Shown: in pieces, positions 1-7,355 of the stretch
Position numbering within the stretch: position 1 is the stretch's first letter
How the letters are laid out: every line of letters begins with the position of its first letter
Assembly: GCF_002897375.1 (NCBI RefSeq)
Contig: NZ_BFAG01000010.1
Coordinates: 62,001 to 126,000, forward strand
Origin: Deinococcus aerius
GTDB lineage: Bacteria > Deinococcota > Deinococci > Deinococcales > Deinococcaceae
Direction: 5' to 3'
Length of the DNA: 64,000 nt
Notes under the pieces: model-generated
The model's input: only the letters and a program-made list of their open reading frames with translations
What the model was told of the DNA's origin: nothing
Database searches by the model: none
Position numbers and translations under genes: made by a program

Positions 1-868
1 CGATCTCGGGCTTGTTGGTGGCGTAAGCCAGCGCCTGCCGCACCCGGATGTCGTTGAAGGGCGCCCGGCTGTTGTTCAGCCCGATGGTCATCTTCGTGGT
101 CGAGCCGCCGATGAGCAGCCCCAGGTTGGGATCCGCCCGGATCGCGGGCAGGTTCTCCGGCCCCACCCCATAGCCGATCACGTCCACGTCCCCCGCCTTG
201 AGGGCCGCGAGCTGCGCGTTGAGGTCGGGGATGATGCGGAAGGTGACCTTGGAGAGTTTGGGCAGCGTCTTGTCGTAGTACCCGGTCCAGCGCGTGAGTT
301 CGATGCTCGTGCCCCGGTTCCAGGCGCTGAAGCGGAAGGGCCCCGTGCCGACCGGGTTCGTCTTCTGGGCCGCCTCCTTGCCCTGTGGCCCGATCACCGA
401 GTCCGAGCGCGCGAGGTTGAAGAGCAGGTCGTTGTCGGGGCGGCTCAGCCGCAGGACGACCGTGGCCGGACCCTGGGCGGTCACTGACTTGATCTGGGCG
501 TAGTACTCCGGGTGGGTGTGCCCCGACTTGGGGTCGCGTGCCCGGTTCAGGGCCGCCACCACGTCCGCCGAGTCGAAGGCCGAGCCGTCGTGGAAGCGCA
601 CGCCCGTCCTGAGCCGGAAGGTGTAGGTCAGCCCGTCGGGGGACACCGTGTAGCCGGTCGCCAGCAGCGGCACGATCCGGCCCCGCGCGTCCACCGTCAG
701 CAGGCCCTGCATCACGTTGAGGTTGAACACCCGCGCGATCTCCGCCGAGGGGGAGGCGGTGGGGTCGAGCAGCGGCGGCTCGGCGGCGATGGCGACGTTG
801 AGGGTGTCCGGCGCGGACTGGGCGCGGGCGGCGGACAGCAGCAGCAGGGCGGTGAGGGCGTATCTCAT
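1..868 (-). CDS. Peptide ABC transporter substrate-binding protein (SBP family 5), C-terminus off window
   Basis: This is the periplasmic solute-binding component of an oligopeptide/dipeptide-type ABC importer. About 289 residues are visible and the 3' end lies beyond position 1. The start at 868 is preceded by a GAGAGG ribosome-binding site. A signal peptide (MRYALTALLLLSAARAQS) opens the protein. The body shows the family-5 pattern: AEPPLLDP near residue 30, GLTYTFRLRTGVRFHDGSAF around residues 78-97, and NPVGTGPFRF further on. SBP_bac_5 proteins usually exceed 500 residues, so roughly half is seen. Transporter partners would lie off the window, so the substrate (peptide, nickel, or occasionally a sugar) cannot be fixed. 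Confidence 0.93.
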   Translation of the reverse strand, partial: MRYALTALLLLSAARAQSAPDTLNVAIAAEPPLLDPTASPSAEIARVFNLNVMQGLLTVDARGRIVPLLATGYTVSPDGLTYTFRLRTGVRFHDGSAFDSADVVAALNRARDPKSGHTHPEYYAQIKSVTAQGPATVVLRLSRPDNDLLFNLARSDSVIGPQGKEAAQKTNPVGTGPFRFSAWNRGTSIELTRWTGYYDKTLPKLSKVTFRIIPDLNAQLAALKAGDVDVIGYGVGPENLPAIRADPNLGLLIGGSTTKMTIGLNNSRAPFNDIRVRQALAYATNKPEI

Positions 869-991
869 GACGGACCTCTCTTCGGGCGGATGTCCCGGGG
901 ACAGATGCTGCTCGGGCTGTTCAGATCATAGGCCGACCCGGGCCATCCGGGTGAGGGGTGGGGGAGGCATCGCTGCCCACCGAGCCGTCCC

Positions 992-1067
992 GGGAAAGCG
1001 CTGCTTCGGTCTGCTCCGCAGCTTCTCAAGTCCCCCCGGGTTGAACCGTTCTCCCAACGGCTCAACC
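992..1067 (-). repeat. Structured small repeat, copy C (minus orientation)
   Basis: Read on the minus strand, a hairpin (1067-1056 pairing with 1050-1039, 12 bp with one G-T pair, 5-base loop) begins GGTTGA and ends TCAACCCG. It is followed about 38 bases on by GCGCTTTCCC (1001-992). Both signatures recur in the same order at 31594-31716. The copy sits just 3' of the epimerase gene, so it may also help end that transcript. The surrounding 869-1107 gap holds no gene that I can support. Confidence 0.5.
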
Positions 1068-1107
1068 GGAATTGCCGTCAGAGGCCCGCTCAGCCGCCTC
1101 CCGCCCT

Positions 1108-2049
1108 TCAGCGGTGCGAGCGCGCCCACTCGGCGGTGAGGCGCAGCCCCTCCTCCAGCCCCAGCGGCTCGCCCAGCACCTCCCGGAAGCGCGCCGGGTC
1201 GAGGACCGAGCGCTTCAGGTCGCCCGCCCGGGGGGGTGCGGGCTGCACGTCGGCCCGCACCCCCAGGTCGGAGGCCAGCCCCTCGGCCAGCCGCCGGGTG
1301 GTCGTGCCCACCCCGGTGCCGACGTTGAGCAGCCGGGGCGTCTCCCCGCGCGCGGCGGCGATGTTGGCGCGGGCCACGTCCGCCACGTACACGTAGTCGC
1401 GCACGCAGCCGTCGTCCCCGGCCTCCTCCATCCCGTTGACCCGCACGGGCTGCCCGGCGAGCAGGTGGTCGGCGAAGATGGCGACCACGCCCGCCTCCCC
1501 GTGGGGGTTCTGGCGCGGGCCGTACACGTTGGCGTAGCGCAGGCTCACCGCGTCCAGCCCGAACTGCTGGCGGAAGGTCTCCAGGTAGTGTTCGAAGGAC
1601 AGCTTGCTCGTCGCGTAGGGGCTGTAGGGCCGGGCGGGCCAGTCCTCGGCGGCGGCGCCCTGCGGGACCTCCCCGTAGATCGCCCCGCCCGTGGAGGCGA
1701 AGATCACCCGGCGCACTCCCGCCGTGCGGGCCGCCAGCAGGACGTTGAGGCCCCCCAGGATGTTCACCTCCGCGTCGAGCACCGGCTCACGCACGCTGAT
1801 ACTCACGCTGGCCTGCGCCGCCTGGTGGCTCACCAGGGTGGGCCGGAACTCCGCAAAGGCGGCCGACACCGCCGCCGCGTCCCGCACGTCCACCTCGTAG
1901 AGCTTGACTCCCGCGGGCAGGTTCTCGCGCTGGCCGCTGGAAAGGTCGTCCAGCGCCGCAACCTCCCAGCCCTCCGAGAGGGCAGCCTCCACCACGTGGC
2001 TGCCGATAAAGCCCGCGCCACCCGTGACCAACATCCGTTCCGTGCTCAT
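1108..2049 (-). CDS. NAD-dependent epimerase/dehydratase (UDP-glucose 4-epimerase-like)
   Basis: A 313-residue extended short-chain dehydrogenase/reductase acting on a nucleotide sugar, probably interconverting UDP-sugars for the polysaccharide genes nearby. The N-terminal NAD-binding motif is TGGAGFIGSH (residues 9-18). The substrate side has the catalytic STGGAIYG block and the YSPYATSK catalytic Tyr/Lys pair, followed by RYANVYGPRQ. Longer upstream extensions are possible, but ATG 2049 is favoured because a TACGCT box lies 7 bases upstream (leaderless start) and the NAD motif begins where expected. A true GalE is somewhat longer, so the exact substrate (Glc/Gal, GlcNAc/GalNAc or GlcA) is open. 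Confidence 0.9.
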   Translation of the reverse strand: MSTERMLVTGGAGFIGSHVVEAALSEGWEVAALDDLSSGQRENLPAGVKLYEVDVRDAAAVSAAFAEFRPTLVSHQAAQASVSISVREPVLDAEVNILGGLNVLLAARTAGVRRVIFASTGGAIYGEVPQGAAAEDWPARPYSPYATSKLSFEHYLETFRQQFGLDAVSLRYANVYGPRQNPHGEAGVVAIFADHLLAGQPVRVNGMEEAGDDGCVRDYVYVADVARANIAAARGETPRLLNVGTGVGTTTRRLAEGLASDLGVRADVQPAPPRAGDLKRSVLDPARFREVLGEPLGLEEGLRLTAEWARSHR

Positions 2050-2056
2050 GGGGCTG

Positions 2057-2062
2057 AGCGTA
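2057..2062 (-). promoter_or_regulatory. -10 box of leaderless epimerase promoter
   Basis: TACGCT on the minus strand ends 7 bases before ATG 2049. No Shine-Dalgarno lies between them, so transcription should begin at or next to the start codon. No clear -35 is seen. Confidence 0.55.
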
Positions 2063-2228
2063 GCAGGTCGATTCTGCCAAAAATCGTGCGAGGGCGAACA
2101 TGGAATAGGCGGCGCCGCGGGCCAGCGCGGGGGAGGCCCCCCCGGCAGCGAGAACGCCAGCCTGGGCTCTTTTCCGGGGCCGGGGAGAAGGACGGAAGAG
2201 ACAAAGCGCGGGTGCCCCCCAGCCGCGC

Positions 2229-2234
2229 TAGCCT
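2229..2234 (+). promoter_or_regulatory. -10 box of leaderless FAD-reductase promoter
   Basis: TAGCCT ends 5 bases before ATG 2240, with no ribosome-binding site. It is divergent from the epimerase promoter at 2057-2062. Confidence 0.5.
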
Positions 2235-2239
2235 GAGCC

Positions 2240-3535
2240 ATGCTTGAGCGGCCTGCGGGGGAATGGGATGTCGTCGTGGTGGGGGCCGGGCCAGCCGGGT
2301 TGCGAGCGGCACGCGCCGCCGCGCTCGGGGGCGCGCGCACCCTGGTGCTGGACAAGGCCGACGCCGTGGGCGTGCCGGTGCGGACGAGCGGCGGGAGCTT
2401 CGTCACCGAACTTGACCGGCTCGGCGTCCCCGCCCGGCTCTACCACCCCGTCACCCGCCTGCGCTTCGTCGGCCCCCGCAGCGAGGCGGTCTACGACTAC
2501 CCCGAGCCCGTCGCCTGCGTGCTCGACGTGCGCGGCCTCTACCAGCATCTCGCGCAGGAGGCCATCGCGGCGGGCGCGGCGCTGCGGCTGCGGGCGCGGG
2601 TCGAGGAGCCGGTCCTCACGGGCGGGGCCGCCACTGGTGTGCGCTTCCGCGACGGGCTCTCGGGCGAGGCGTGCGAGGCCCGCGCCCGGGTGGTGGTGGA
2701 CGCGAGCGGGCACGCGGCCCTGGTGGCGCGCCGGGCGGGTGGGCACCCCGGCTTCCCGAGCGTCGGCTACGGCGCCGAACTCGACCTGTTCGCGCCGGGG
2801 TTCGACGAGCGCGAGGCGGTGCTGCTCGTCGGATCGCAGGTGGCGCCCCGGGGCTACGCCTGGGCCTTTCCGCACGGCGGGGGACGGGTGCGGCTGGGCG
2901 TCGGCGTGACCCGGCCACACACCGACCTCGACCCCCGGGCCTACCTGGAGACGGTGGCGGCGCGCGTGCCGGGCCTGCGCGGGGCGAGCCCGGTCGAGGT
3001 CCACACCGGCCTCGTGCCCGCCGCCGCTCCTGACGGGGCGCCGCTCGTCGCCCACGGCCTGCTCGTGGTGGGCGACGCCGCCGGGCAGGCCTCCAGCCTC
3101 GTGGGCGAGGGCATCCGGTACGTGATGCGGGCGGGCGACCTCGCGGGCGGCGTGGCGGCCGGGGCGGTGCGGGCCGGGGACGCCTCGCGCGGCTTCCTGG
3201 AACGGTACGCCCGCGCCTGGCAGCGGGAGTTCGGGCGCGACCTGCGGGTCGCCCACGCCGTCCACGAGCGGCTGGTGTCGTACGACGACGCGGCCTGGGA
3301 GGAGCGGATGCCCCTGCTGCGGGCCATCCCGCCGGGACCCTTCGCCCGGCTGCTCGCGGGCGACTTCTCGCCGGGCCTGCTGCTCGAACTCGGGACGCGC
3401 CATCCCCGGCTGCTGGCGACCGCCGGGCGGCTCGCGGCGGCGGGCGTGGGGCGGCGGGTGAACTCGGCGCTCACCGGGGGCGGGTCCAGGCCCTCCCCGC
3501 CCTTGTCCGGCCCGGACTCCGGGGGTACCGGGTAG
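2240..3535 (+). CDS. FAD-dependent oxidoreductase, geranylgeranyl-reductase family
   Basis: A 431-residue flavoprotein. The N-terminal Rossmann motif VVVGAGPAGLRAARAAA (about residues 12-28) binds the ADP part of FAD, and GDAAGQASSLVGEGI near residue 280 is the second FAD motif of the geranylgeranyl reductase/PHBH-like superfamily. Members reduce prenyl chains of lipids or quinones or act as halogenase-like or carotenoid-related enzymes. No isoprenoid genes flank it, so the substrate is not known. The start is supported by the leaderless TAGCCT box. The 3' end is convergent with the ATP-grasp-like gene at 3670, and the 134-base gap between them has no clear terminator. Confidence 0.85.
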   Translation: MLERPAGEWDVVVVGAGPAGLRAARAAALGGARTLVLDKADAVGVPVRTSGGSFVTELDRLGVPARLYHPVTRLRFVGPRSEAVYDYPEPVACVLDVRGLYQHLAQEAIAAGAALRLRARVEEPVLTGGAATGVRFRDGLSGEACEARARVVVDASGHAALVARRAGGHPGFPSVGYGAELDLFAPGFDEREAVLLVGSQVAPRGYAWAFPHGGGRVRLGVGVTRPHTDLDPRAYLETVAARVPGLRGASPVEVHTGLVPAAAPDGAPLVAHGLLVVGDAAGQASSLVGEGIRYVMRAGDLAGGVAAGAVRAGDASRGFLERYARAWQREFGRDLRVAHAVHERLVSYDDAAWEERMPLLRAIPPGPFARLLAGDFSPGLLLELGTRHPRLLATAGRLAAAGVGRRVNSALTGGGSRPSPPLSGPDSGGTG

Positions 3536-3669
3536 GGGCCCGGTCCCAACAAGGTTCTCGCGCACATCCGGTCCGGCGTGTGTAGGCCCCTGGTCCGCCC
3601 CGCTGCCCGACACCTCGCCCGGTGGGCGCCGCCCTGCCGCCGCGCATCCTCCGGGTCCCGCCCCGGCCC

Positions 3670-4740
3670 TCACGGGTCGCCCATCACCCGCTTGCCGCGC
3701 TGGATCAGGCGCCTGGCCCACCGCACCCGCTGCCCGTAGCCCCGTTCCGGGCCGCCCCACCACAGCGCGCCGTACACGGCCCGTTTCGCCCAGCCCCGGA
3801 GCGCCGCGCGCCGCTGCCCCTCGTCCGCGGGCCGGACGGCCAGGGAAGTCCCGCCGTCCGGCCCCTTCAAGGTGTGGAGGGCCGCGAGGAAGTCCCGCGC
3901 GAACTGCTCGTACACCGCCGCGCGCATCTCGCCGCCCAGGGGGCCGGACGCGAGATACGGGTTGGTGTTGATCTCGTAGACCTGCACGCGGCCACCCACG
4001 ATGCCGTAGTCGACCCGCCCGTACTCGATGCATGCCAGGTCGAAGACGGCGCGCAACTGGGCCTCATGCGGGTTGCCCCGCAGGTAGCGGAGTTCCTCGG
4101 CCACGGTATGCTCGTCGACCACCATCAGGTCGTCCATGCCGCGCACTTCCCAGCGGCGGCTGAAGAAGATATCCGTCGGAATGATCCGGCCACCGATGTT
4201 GAAGGCGGCGTACCGGCGGTACAGGCCGCGCGCGTCCGGCTCCCCGGAAAATTCAGTCAGGATGAGCCCGGCCAGTCCGTGGCCCCGCGCCCGCCAGCCT
4301 TCCAGAAACTGTTCCAGGGCCGGTGCGTCGTGGATCAGGTCCGACACCACGCCGTTGTGCCGCTGCTCGCTGCGCACGAAGACCGGGAAGCGCCGCGGAG
4401 AGCGCCCCTCGTCCAGACGGTAAACGTCAAAATCATTCACCCCGTGCTGGCGCAGGGCCCGCAGCAACTCGAAGCGCTGCTTGACCTTCAGGGGGGGGTT
4501 GAGGAGCCGCACGCCCGGGCCGCGGGCCGCGAGCTGCTGCCACACCCCCGCGGCCCGCTCCAGGTCCCGCCCCGAGAGCCGCTCCAGGTCCCCGAAGACG
4601 TACGTGCCCCGCGGCAACGCGCGGGCATTGAGGAGGGTGGAGTAGGGAAGGGGCACGATATGCGGCGCGAAGGAAGCCCCGCGCCCGGTCAAGAAGTCCT
4701 CCAAACACAGATGATCGGGCGTGGTGAGCATGTAGATCAT
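3670..4740 (-). CDS. ATP-grasp-like protein of unknown function
   Basis: A 356-residue soluble protein. The C-terminal half contains RVDYGIVGGRVQVYEINTNPYL, read here as the ATP-grasp metal-binding E-x-N strand. It is preceded by FNIGGRIIPTDIFFSRRW, resembling the strand that carries adenine or phosphate contacts. ATP-grasp enzymes ligate a carboxylate to an amine or thiol through an acyl phosphate. The N-terminal half is not recognised. The reading frame stays open 64 codons upstream, but ATG 4740 is preferred because TACCCT lies 8 bases before it (leaderless). The second in-frame ATG (4731) is possible. Neighbouring surface-glycan genes make glycan or peptide decoration plausible, but this is inference. 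Confidence 0.6.
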   Translation of the reverse strand: MIYMLTTPDHLCLEDFLTGRGASFAPHIVPLPYSTLLNARALPRGTYVFGDLERLSGRDLERAAGVWQQLAARGPGVRLLNPPLKVKQRFELLRALRQHGVNDFDVYRLDEGRSPRRFPVFVRSEQRHNGVVSDLIHDAPALEQFLEGWRARGHGLAGLILTEFSGEPDARGLYRRYAAFNIGGRIIPTDIFFSRRWEVRGMDDLMVVDEHTVAEELRYLRGNPHEAQLRAVFDLACIEYGRVDYGIVGGRVQVYEINTNPYLASGPLGGEMRAAVYEQFARDFLAALHTLKGPDGGTSLAVRPADEGQRRAALRGWAKRAVYGALWWGGPERGYGQRVRWARRLIQRGKRVMGDP

Positions 4741-4748
4741 ATGAGAAT

Positions 4749-4754
4749 AGGGTA
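4749..4754 (-). promoter_or_regulatory. -10 box of leaderless ATP-grasp-like gene
   Basis: TACCCT on the minus strand lies 8 bases upstream of ATG 4740. There is no ribosome-binding site in the interval. Confidence 0.5.
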
Positions 4755-4972
4755 CACTTCTTAAACTCCAGCGAGGTGAACCGGGTAGCTGCCCCCGGAG
4801 AGTGAACGAAAAGACCTGCCCATTTGGAAAACCCGGGATCGTGGAAGCCCCAGGTTCAGGAGACATGGCGTGTTCGGGCGCCGCCCTGCAATTCTTTTCG
4901 TCCCGCCACGCCCGCCCAAGCGTAAAGCGCACCTCAAGGCCCGCCGGAACACGGCGGCGGGAGTCTGCACGT

Positions 4973-4978
4973 CATACT
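4973..4978 (+). promoter_or_regulatory. -10 box of small membrane protein gene
   Basis: CATACT ends 5 bases before ATG 4984, with no ribosome-binding site. It is divergent from the promoter at 4749-4754. Confidence 0.45.
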
Positions 4979-4983
4979 GCAAC

Positions 4984-5175
4984 ATGTTGACCGTTCTCCT
5001 GGTGTTCCTCGGCCTCGGCGTGGTCGTCGCGCTGGGATTCCTGCTGCACCTCGCGTGGTTCTGGGTGAGTGGGCAGGACTACCGCTCGCCGGAGGAACGG
5101 GCCTGGGAAGGTGAGCGGCGCAGGCCGGGGGTGCCCCAGGCGCGAACACATCCCGGTCCCTCCCCCGGCGCATAA
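4984..5175 (+). CDS. Small single-span membrane protein
   Basis: A 63-residue protein with one long hydrophobic N-terminal segment (residues 2-28: LTVLLVFLGLGVVVALGF then LLHLAWFW) and a charged, Pro-rich cytoplasmic tail (SPEERAWEGERRRPG). ATG 4984 is chosen because the hydrophobic segment starts there and CATACT sits 5 bases upstream. The codons upstream in frame do not look protein-like. Function is unknown. It is divergently transcribed from the ATP-grasp-like gene and may share regulation with it. Confidence 0.6.
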   Translation: MLTVLLVFLGLGVVVALGFLLHLAWFWVSGQDYRSPEERAWEGERRRPGVPQARTHPGPSPGA

Positions 5176-5263
5176 CCCTGGTGGGCTCCTGAGGAGGCGA
5201 AGGGCCGGTCGTCCCTTCGCCCAATTTGTGAAGACTTTTGAAGAATTAGGTAAACACTATTGC

Positions 5264-5269
5264 TATACT
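5264..5269 (+). promoter_or_regulatory. -10 box upstream of secreted protein gene
   Basis: TATACT about 90 bases before the ATG at 5361, in a locally AT-rich stretch (5226-5270). A -35 is not convincing: TTGAAG at 5238 is 20 bases away. Confidence 0.45.
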
Positions 5270-5360
5270 TGGCCCCAACCTGTCCTGTTCGCCCTTCAGG
5301 AGGGGCAGGGTCGAAGCGGTGGGCTGAAGGCCATAAGCCGACTTCCTGAAAGGAAACGCA

Positions 5361-5831
5361 ATGAAGAAGTTTTTCCTGGTTGCCGTCGCTACTGGCCTTC
5401 TTGCCGTATCGGCCGCCGCCCAGACCTCACAGGTCACTGGTTACGGCGCCCTGATCGCCATCGGCAACGCGCGGGGCATCACGCCGCCCCTGACCGTCAC
5501 GGCGCTGCGGAAGTTGCAGCCGGGCTCGGCCGCCGCGAAGGTGGTCGTCGAGAAGCTGCGGATCTCGCCGGGCACGTTCGCCGCCCTGCTGAAGTATGGC
5601 AACACCTACGCGCCCAGCACGCTTCTCACCCGGGCGGCCCTCGAATCGTCGACCGGTAAGACCATCCTGGAGAACGCCGTCGCGGGGTTGATTCGGCAGA
5701 ACCCCGGGCTCGCCGTGAACACCCAGCAGAGCCTGAACCGGCTGTTGAGCGACCCGACCGCCCTGGCCCTCGCCAACGAGGCGGCCGATGACGCCGGCGT
5801 TCCCGTCACCCCGCGCGGCGGCGGGAACTGA
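5361..5831 (+). CDS. Small secreted protein of unknown function
   Basis: A 156-residue protein with a clear Sec signal peptide (MKKFFLVAVATGLLAVSAAAQ, cleavage after AAA/Q). The mature part is helical and Ala/Leu-rich with no recognised domain, ending in a Pro-Arg-Gly tail. A ribosome-binding site (AAAGGA, 9 bases before ATG) supports the start. The gene ends convergently with the lipoprotein gene at 5902, and a shared hairpin separates the two. It is monocistronic by layout. I do not recognise the family. Confidence 0.8.
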   Translation: MKKFFLVAVATGLLAVSAAAQTSQVTGYGALIAIGNARGITPPLTVTALRKLQPGSAAAKVVVEKLRISPGTFAALLKYGNTYAPSTLLTRAALESSTGKTILENAVAGLIRQNPGLAVNTQQSLNRLLSDPTALALANEAADDAGVPVTPRGGGN

Positions 5832-5851
5832 CATTCGGCGGCGGGATCGCC

Positions 5852-5888
5852 AAAGGGGAGGGGACCCCAGCGGGCTCCCCTCCCCTTT
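5852..5888. terminator. Bidirectional terminator hairpin
   Basis: A perfect 13-bp stem (5852-5864 with 5876-5888) and an 11-base loop lie exactly between two convergent genes. The stem ends in AAA on one side and TTT on the other, so each strand ends in a short U-run. It should serve both transcripts. Confidence 0.8.
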
Positions 5889-5901
5889 CTGATTCCCGGG
5901 T

Positions 5902-6555
5902 TTACTTGATGAGGCTGCTCGTGAGCGCGTCGCGGATCTCGCCCTGCGGGCGAATCTCCTGCGGGGCCGGCGCGCGCGCAGCCAGCAGCTCCTGTGCGCT
6001 CAGGAAGGCCTGCTGCTTGGCAGCTTGGCTGGCGAGGTCCGACTTGGTGTTGATCTGCACGAACGCGAAGTTGGCCGCGTGAGCCCCGCCCCCCGGGTTG
6101 GTCCAGGTGCCCTCGCCGAGGATCGTCGCCTTTCCGTCCTTGGTCTCGACCACCCCGTCCGTGTCGGTGAGGAAGAAGCGGAGCTTGGTGCCACCATTGG
6201 GCGTCATCCCGATGGAGAGGAACGCCTTGCCCTCGACGGTCGCCGAGCCGATGACGCCGACGCCCTGTTCCTCATCCTGGGTGCAGTCGCTCCTGAGGCA
6301 CCAGGCCACGCGCCCGCCCCCGGCGTTCTTCAGGTCGGCGGTCGAGGCCTTGTCGGTGATGGCGATCACGCCGTAGCGCTTGCTCTTGTCGTCGAGGATC
6401 GCCACGAACTGCCAGTCGCCCCGGTAGGGAATGCGGGCGTCGTTCGACTGCACCGTGCTCGCGTTGGGATTGTAGGGGTAGTCGGAGGGGGTGCTGCCCC
6501 CGCCGCAGGCGGTCAGGCCCAGCAACAGGCCTCCTAGCAGAGTGATCTTCTTCAT
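5902..6555 (-). CDS. Lipoprotein of unknown function
   Basis: A 217-residue lipoprotein. The signal sequence MKKITLLGGLLLGLTACGGGS has a lipobox (LTAC, Cys17), so the mature protein should be lipid-anchored outside the cytoplasm. The body has repeated beta-strand-like segments (YRGDWQFVAIL, KRYGVIAITD) and two further Cys (VAWCLRSDC) that could form a disulfide. The ribosome-binding site AAGGAG supports ATG 6555. The C-terminal half is Ala/Gln-rich. No known family was recognised. It is convergent with the secreted-protein gene at 5361. Confidence 0.8.
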   Translation of the reverse strand: MKKITLLGGLLLGLTACGGGSTPSDYPYNPNASTVQSNDARIPYRGDWQFVAILDDKSKRYGVIAITDKASTADLKNAGGGRVAWCLRSDCTQDEEQGVGVIGSATVEGKAFLSIGMTPNGGTKLRFFLTDTDGVVETKDGKATILGEGTWTNPGGGAHAANFAFVQINTKSDLASQAAKQQAFLSAQELLAARAPAPQEIRPQGEIRDALTSSLIK

Positions 6556-6743
6556 GCACTTTTCTCCTTCAGAACGTGGGCGGAAGGGGGAACCGGGTCA
6601 AGGCAAGGCGTGAGTCGGCGCGGGAATTATGGACCATCCGTGAGAATCAAGTGTCATTCCTTGTTCATCGCCTCACCAGGAGTGTAACCGAAAGTGAACC
6701 CCGCCACCGTCAGAAAGTTCTCCCCACCTTTGGCCCACCTCCC

Positions 6744-6749
6744 TACAAT
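6744..6749 (+). promoter_or_regulatory. -10 box of TPR-ligase operon
   Basis: TACAAT ends 6 bases before an in-frame GTG (6756). That spacing matches the leaderless starts seen elsewhere in the window and argues for GTG 6756 over ATG 6792. Confidence 0.5.
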
Positions 6750-6755
6750 GACCCT

Positions 6756-7355
6756 GTGCCCGCAGCCCGGGTGGACAACCCCCTTTCCCCTATGAACCGG
6801 CCCTTCCCCTTTCCCTGGTTCGCCGCCGTGCCCCCTATGCTTCTCCTGGGCTTCCCGGTCTGGACGGCCCTCACCGACCTGCGCGCCCATCAACTCGCCC
6901 GGCAGGCCGACGTCCGGCAGGACATGGCCCTCTTCGACGAGGCGACCGACCTGCGGCGGCAGGCGGCCCGCCTGAGCCCGGGCGACGCGCAGGTGGAGCT
7001 GGCCCTCGCCGAGAGCCTGCGGGGCCTGTGGGCCTTCCGGGAGACGAACGCCCTGCGCCGCGAGGCCGACGCGGCCTTCGACCGCGCGGCGGCCCTGAGC
7101 CCCCACTGGCCCGTCCCGCACTACGAACACGCCCGCATGTACGCCTTCAAGGGGCAGTACGCCCGCGCGCTGAGCCTGCTGGAACCCGCCCTGCGGCTCG
7201 ACCCGAACAACGCCGGGTACTGGCTGGAGCGCGCCCGGTATCTGGAGGCGCTGCACAAGGACACGGCAGCTCGGCAGGCCTACGCGCGCTGCTGGGCCAT
7301 CGACACGGTCAGGGAATGTGAGACGGCGTTGAAGCGGCTGGGAGACCAGTCGTGA
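6756..7355 (+). CDS. TPR-repeat protein with N-terminal membrane anchor
   Basis: A 199-residue protein if begun at GTG 6756, or 187 if begun at ATG 6792. A hydrophobic segment (FPWFAAVPPMLLLGFPVW) is followed by helical TPR-type units: DEATDLRRQAARLSPGD, ADAAFDRAAALSPHWPV, YARALSLLEPALRLDPNN and KDTAARQAYARCWAID. TPR arrays bind partner proteins. The stop overlaps the next gene's start (GTGA at 7352-7355), so it is translationally coupled to an O-antigen-ligase-like protein. In many such ligases a TPR part is fused to the enzyme, so this is probably its partner subunit. Neither start has a strong ribosome-binding site. Confidence 0.78.
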   Translation: MPAARVDNPLSPMNRPFPFPWFAAVPPMLLLGFPVWTALTDLRAHQLARQADVRQDMALFDEATDLRRQAARLSPGDAQVELALAESLRGLWAFRETNALRREADAAFDRAAALSPHWPVPHYEHARMYAFKGQYARALSLLEPALRLDPNNAGYWLERARYLEALHKDTAARQAYARCWAIDTVRECETALKRLGDQS

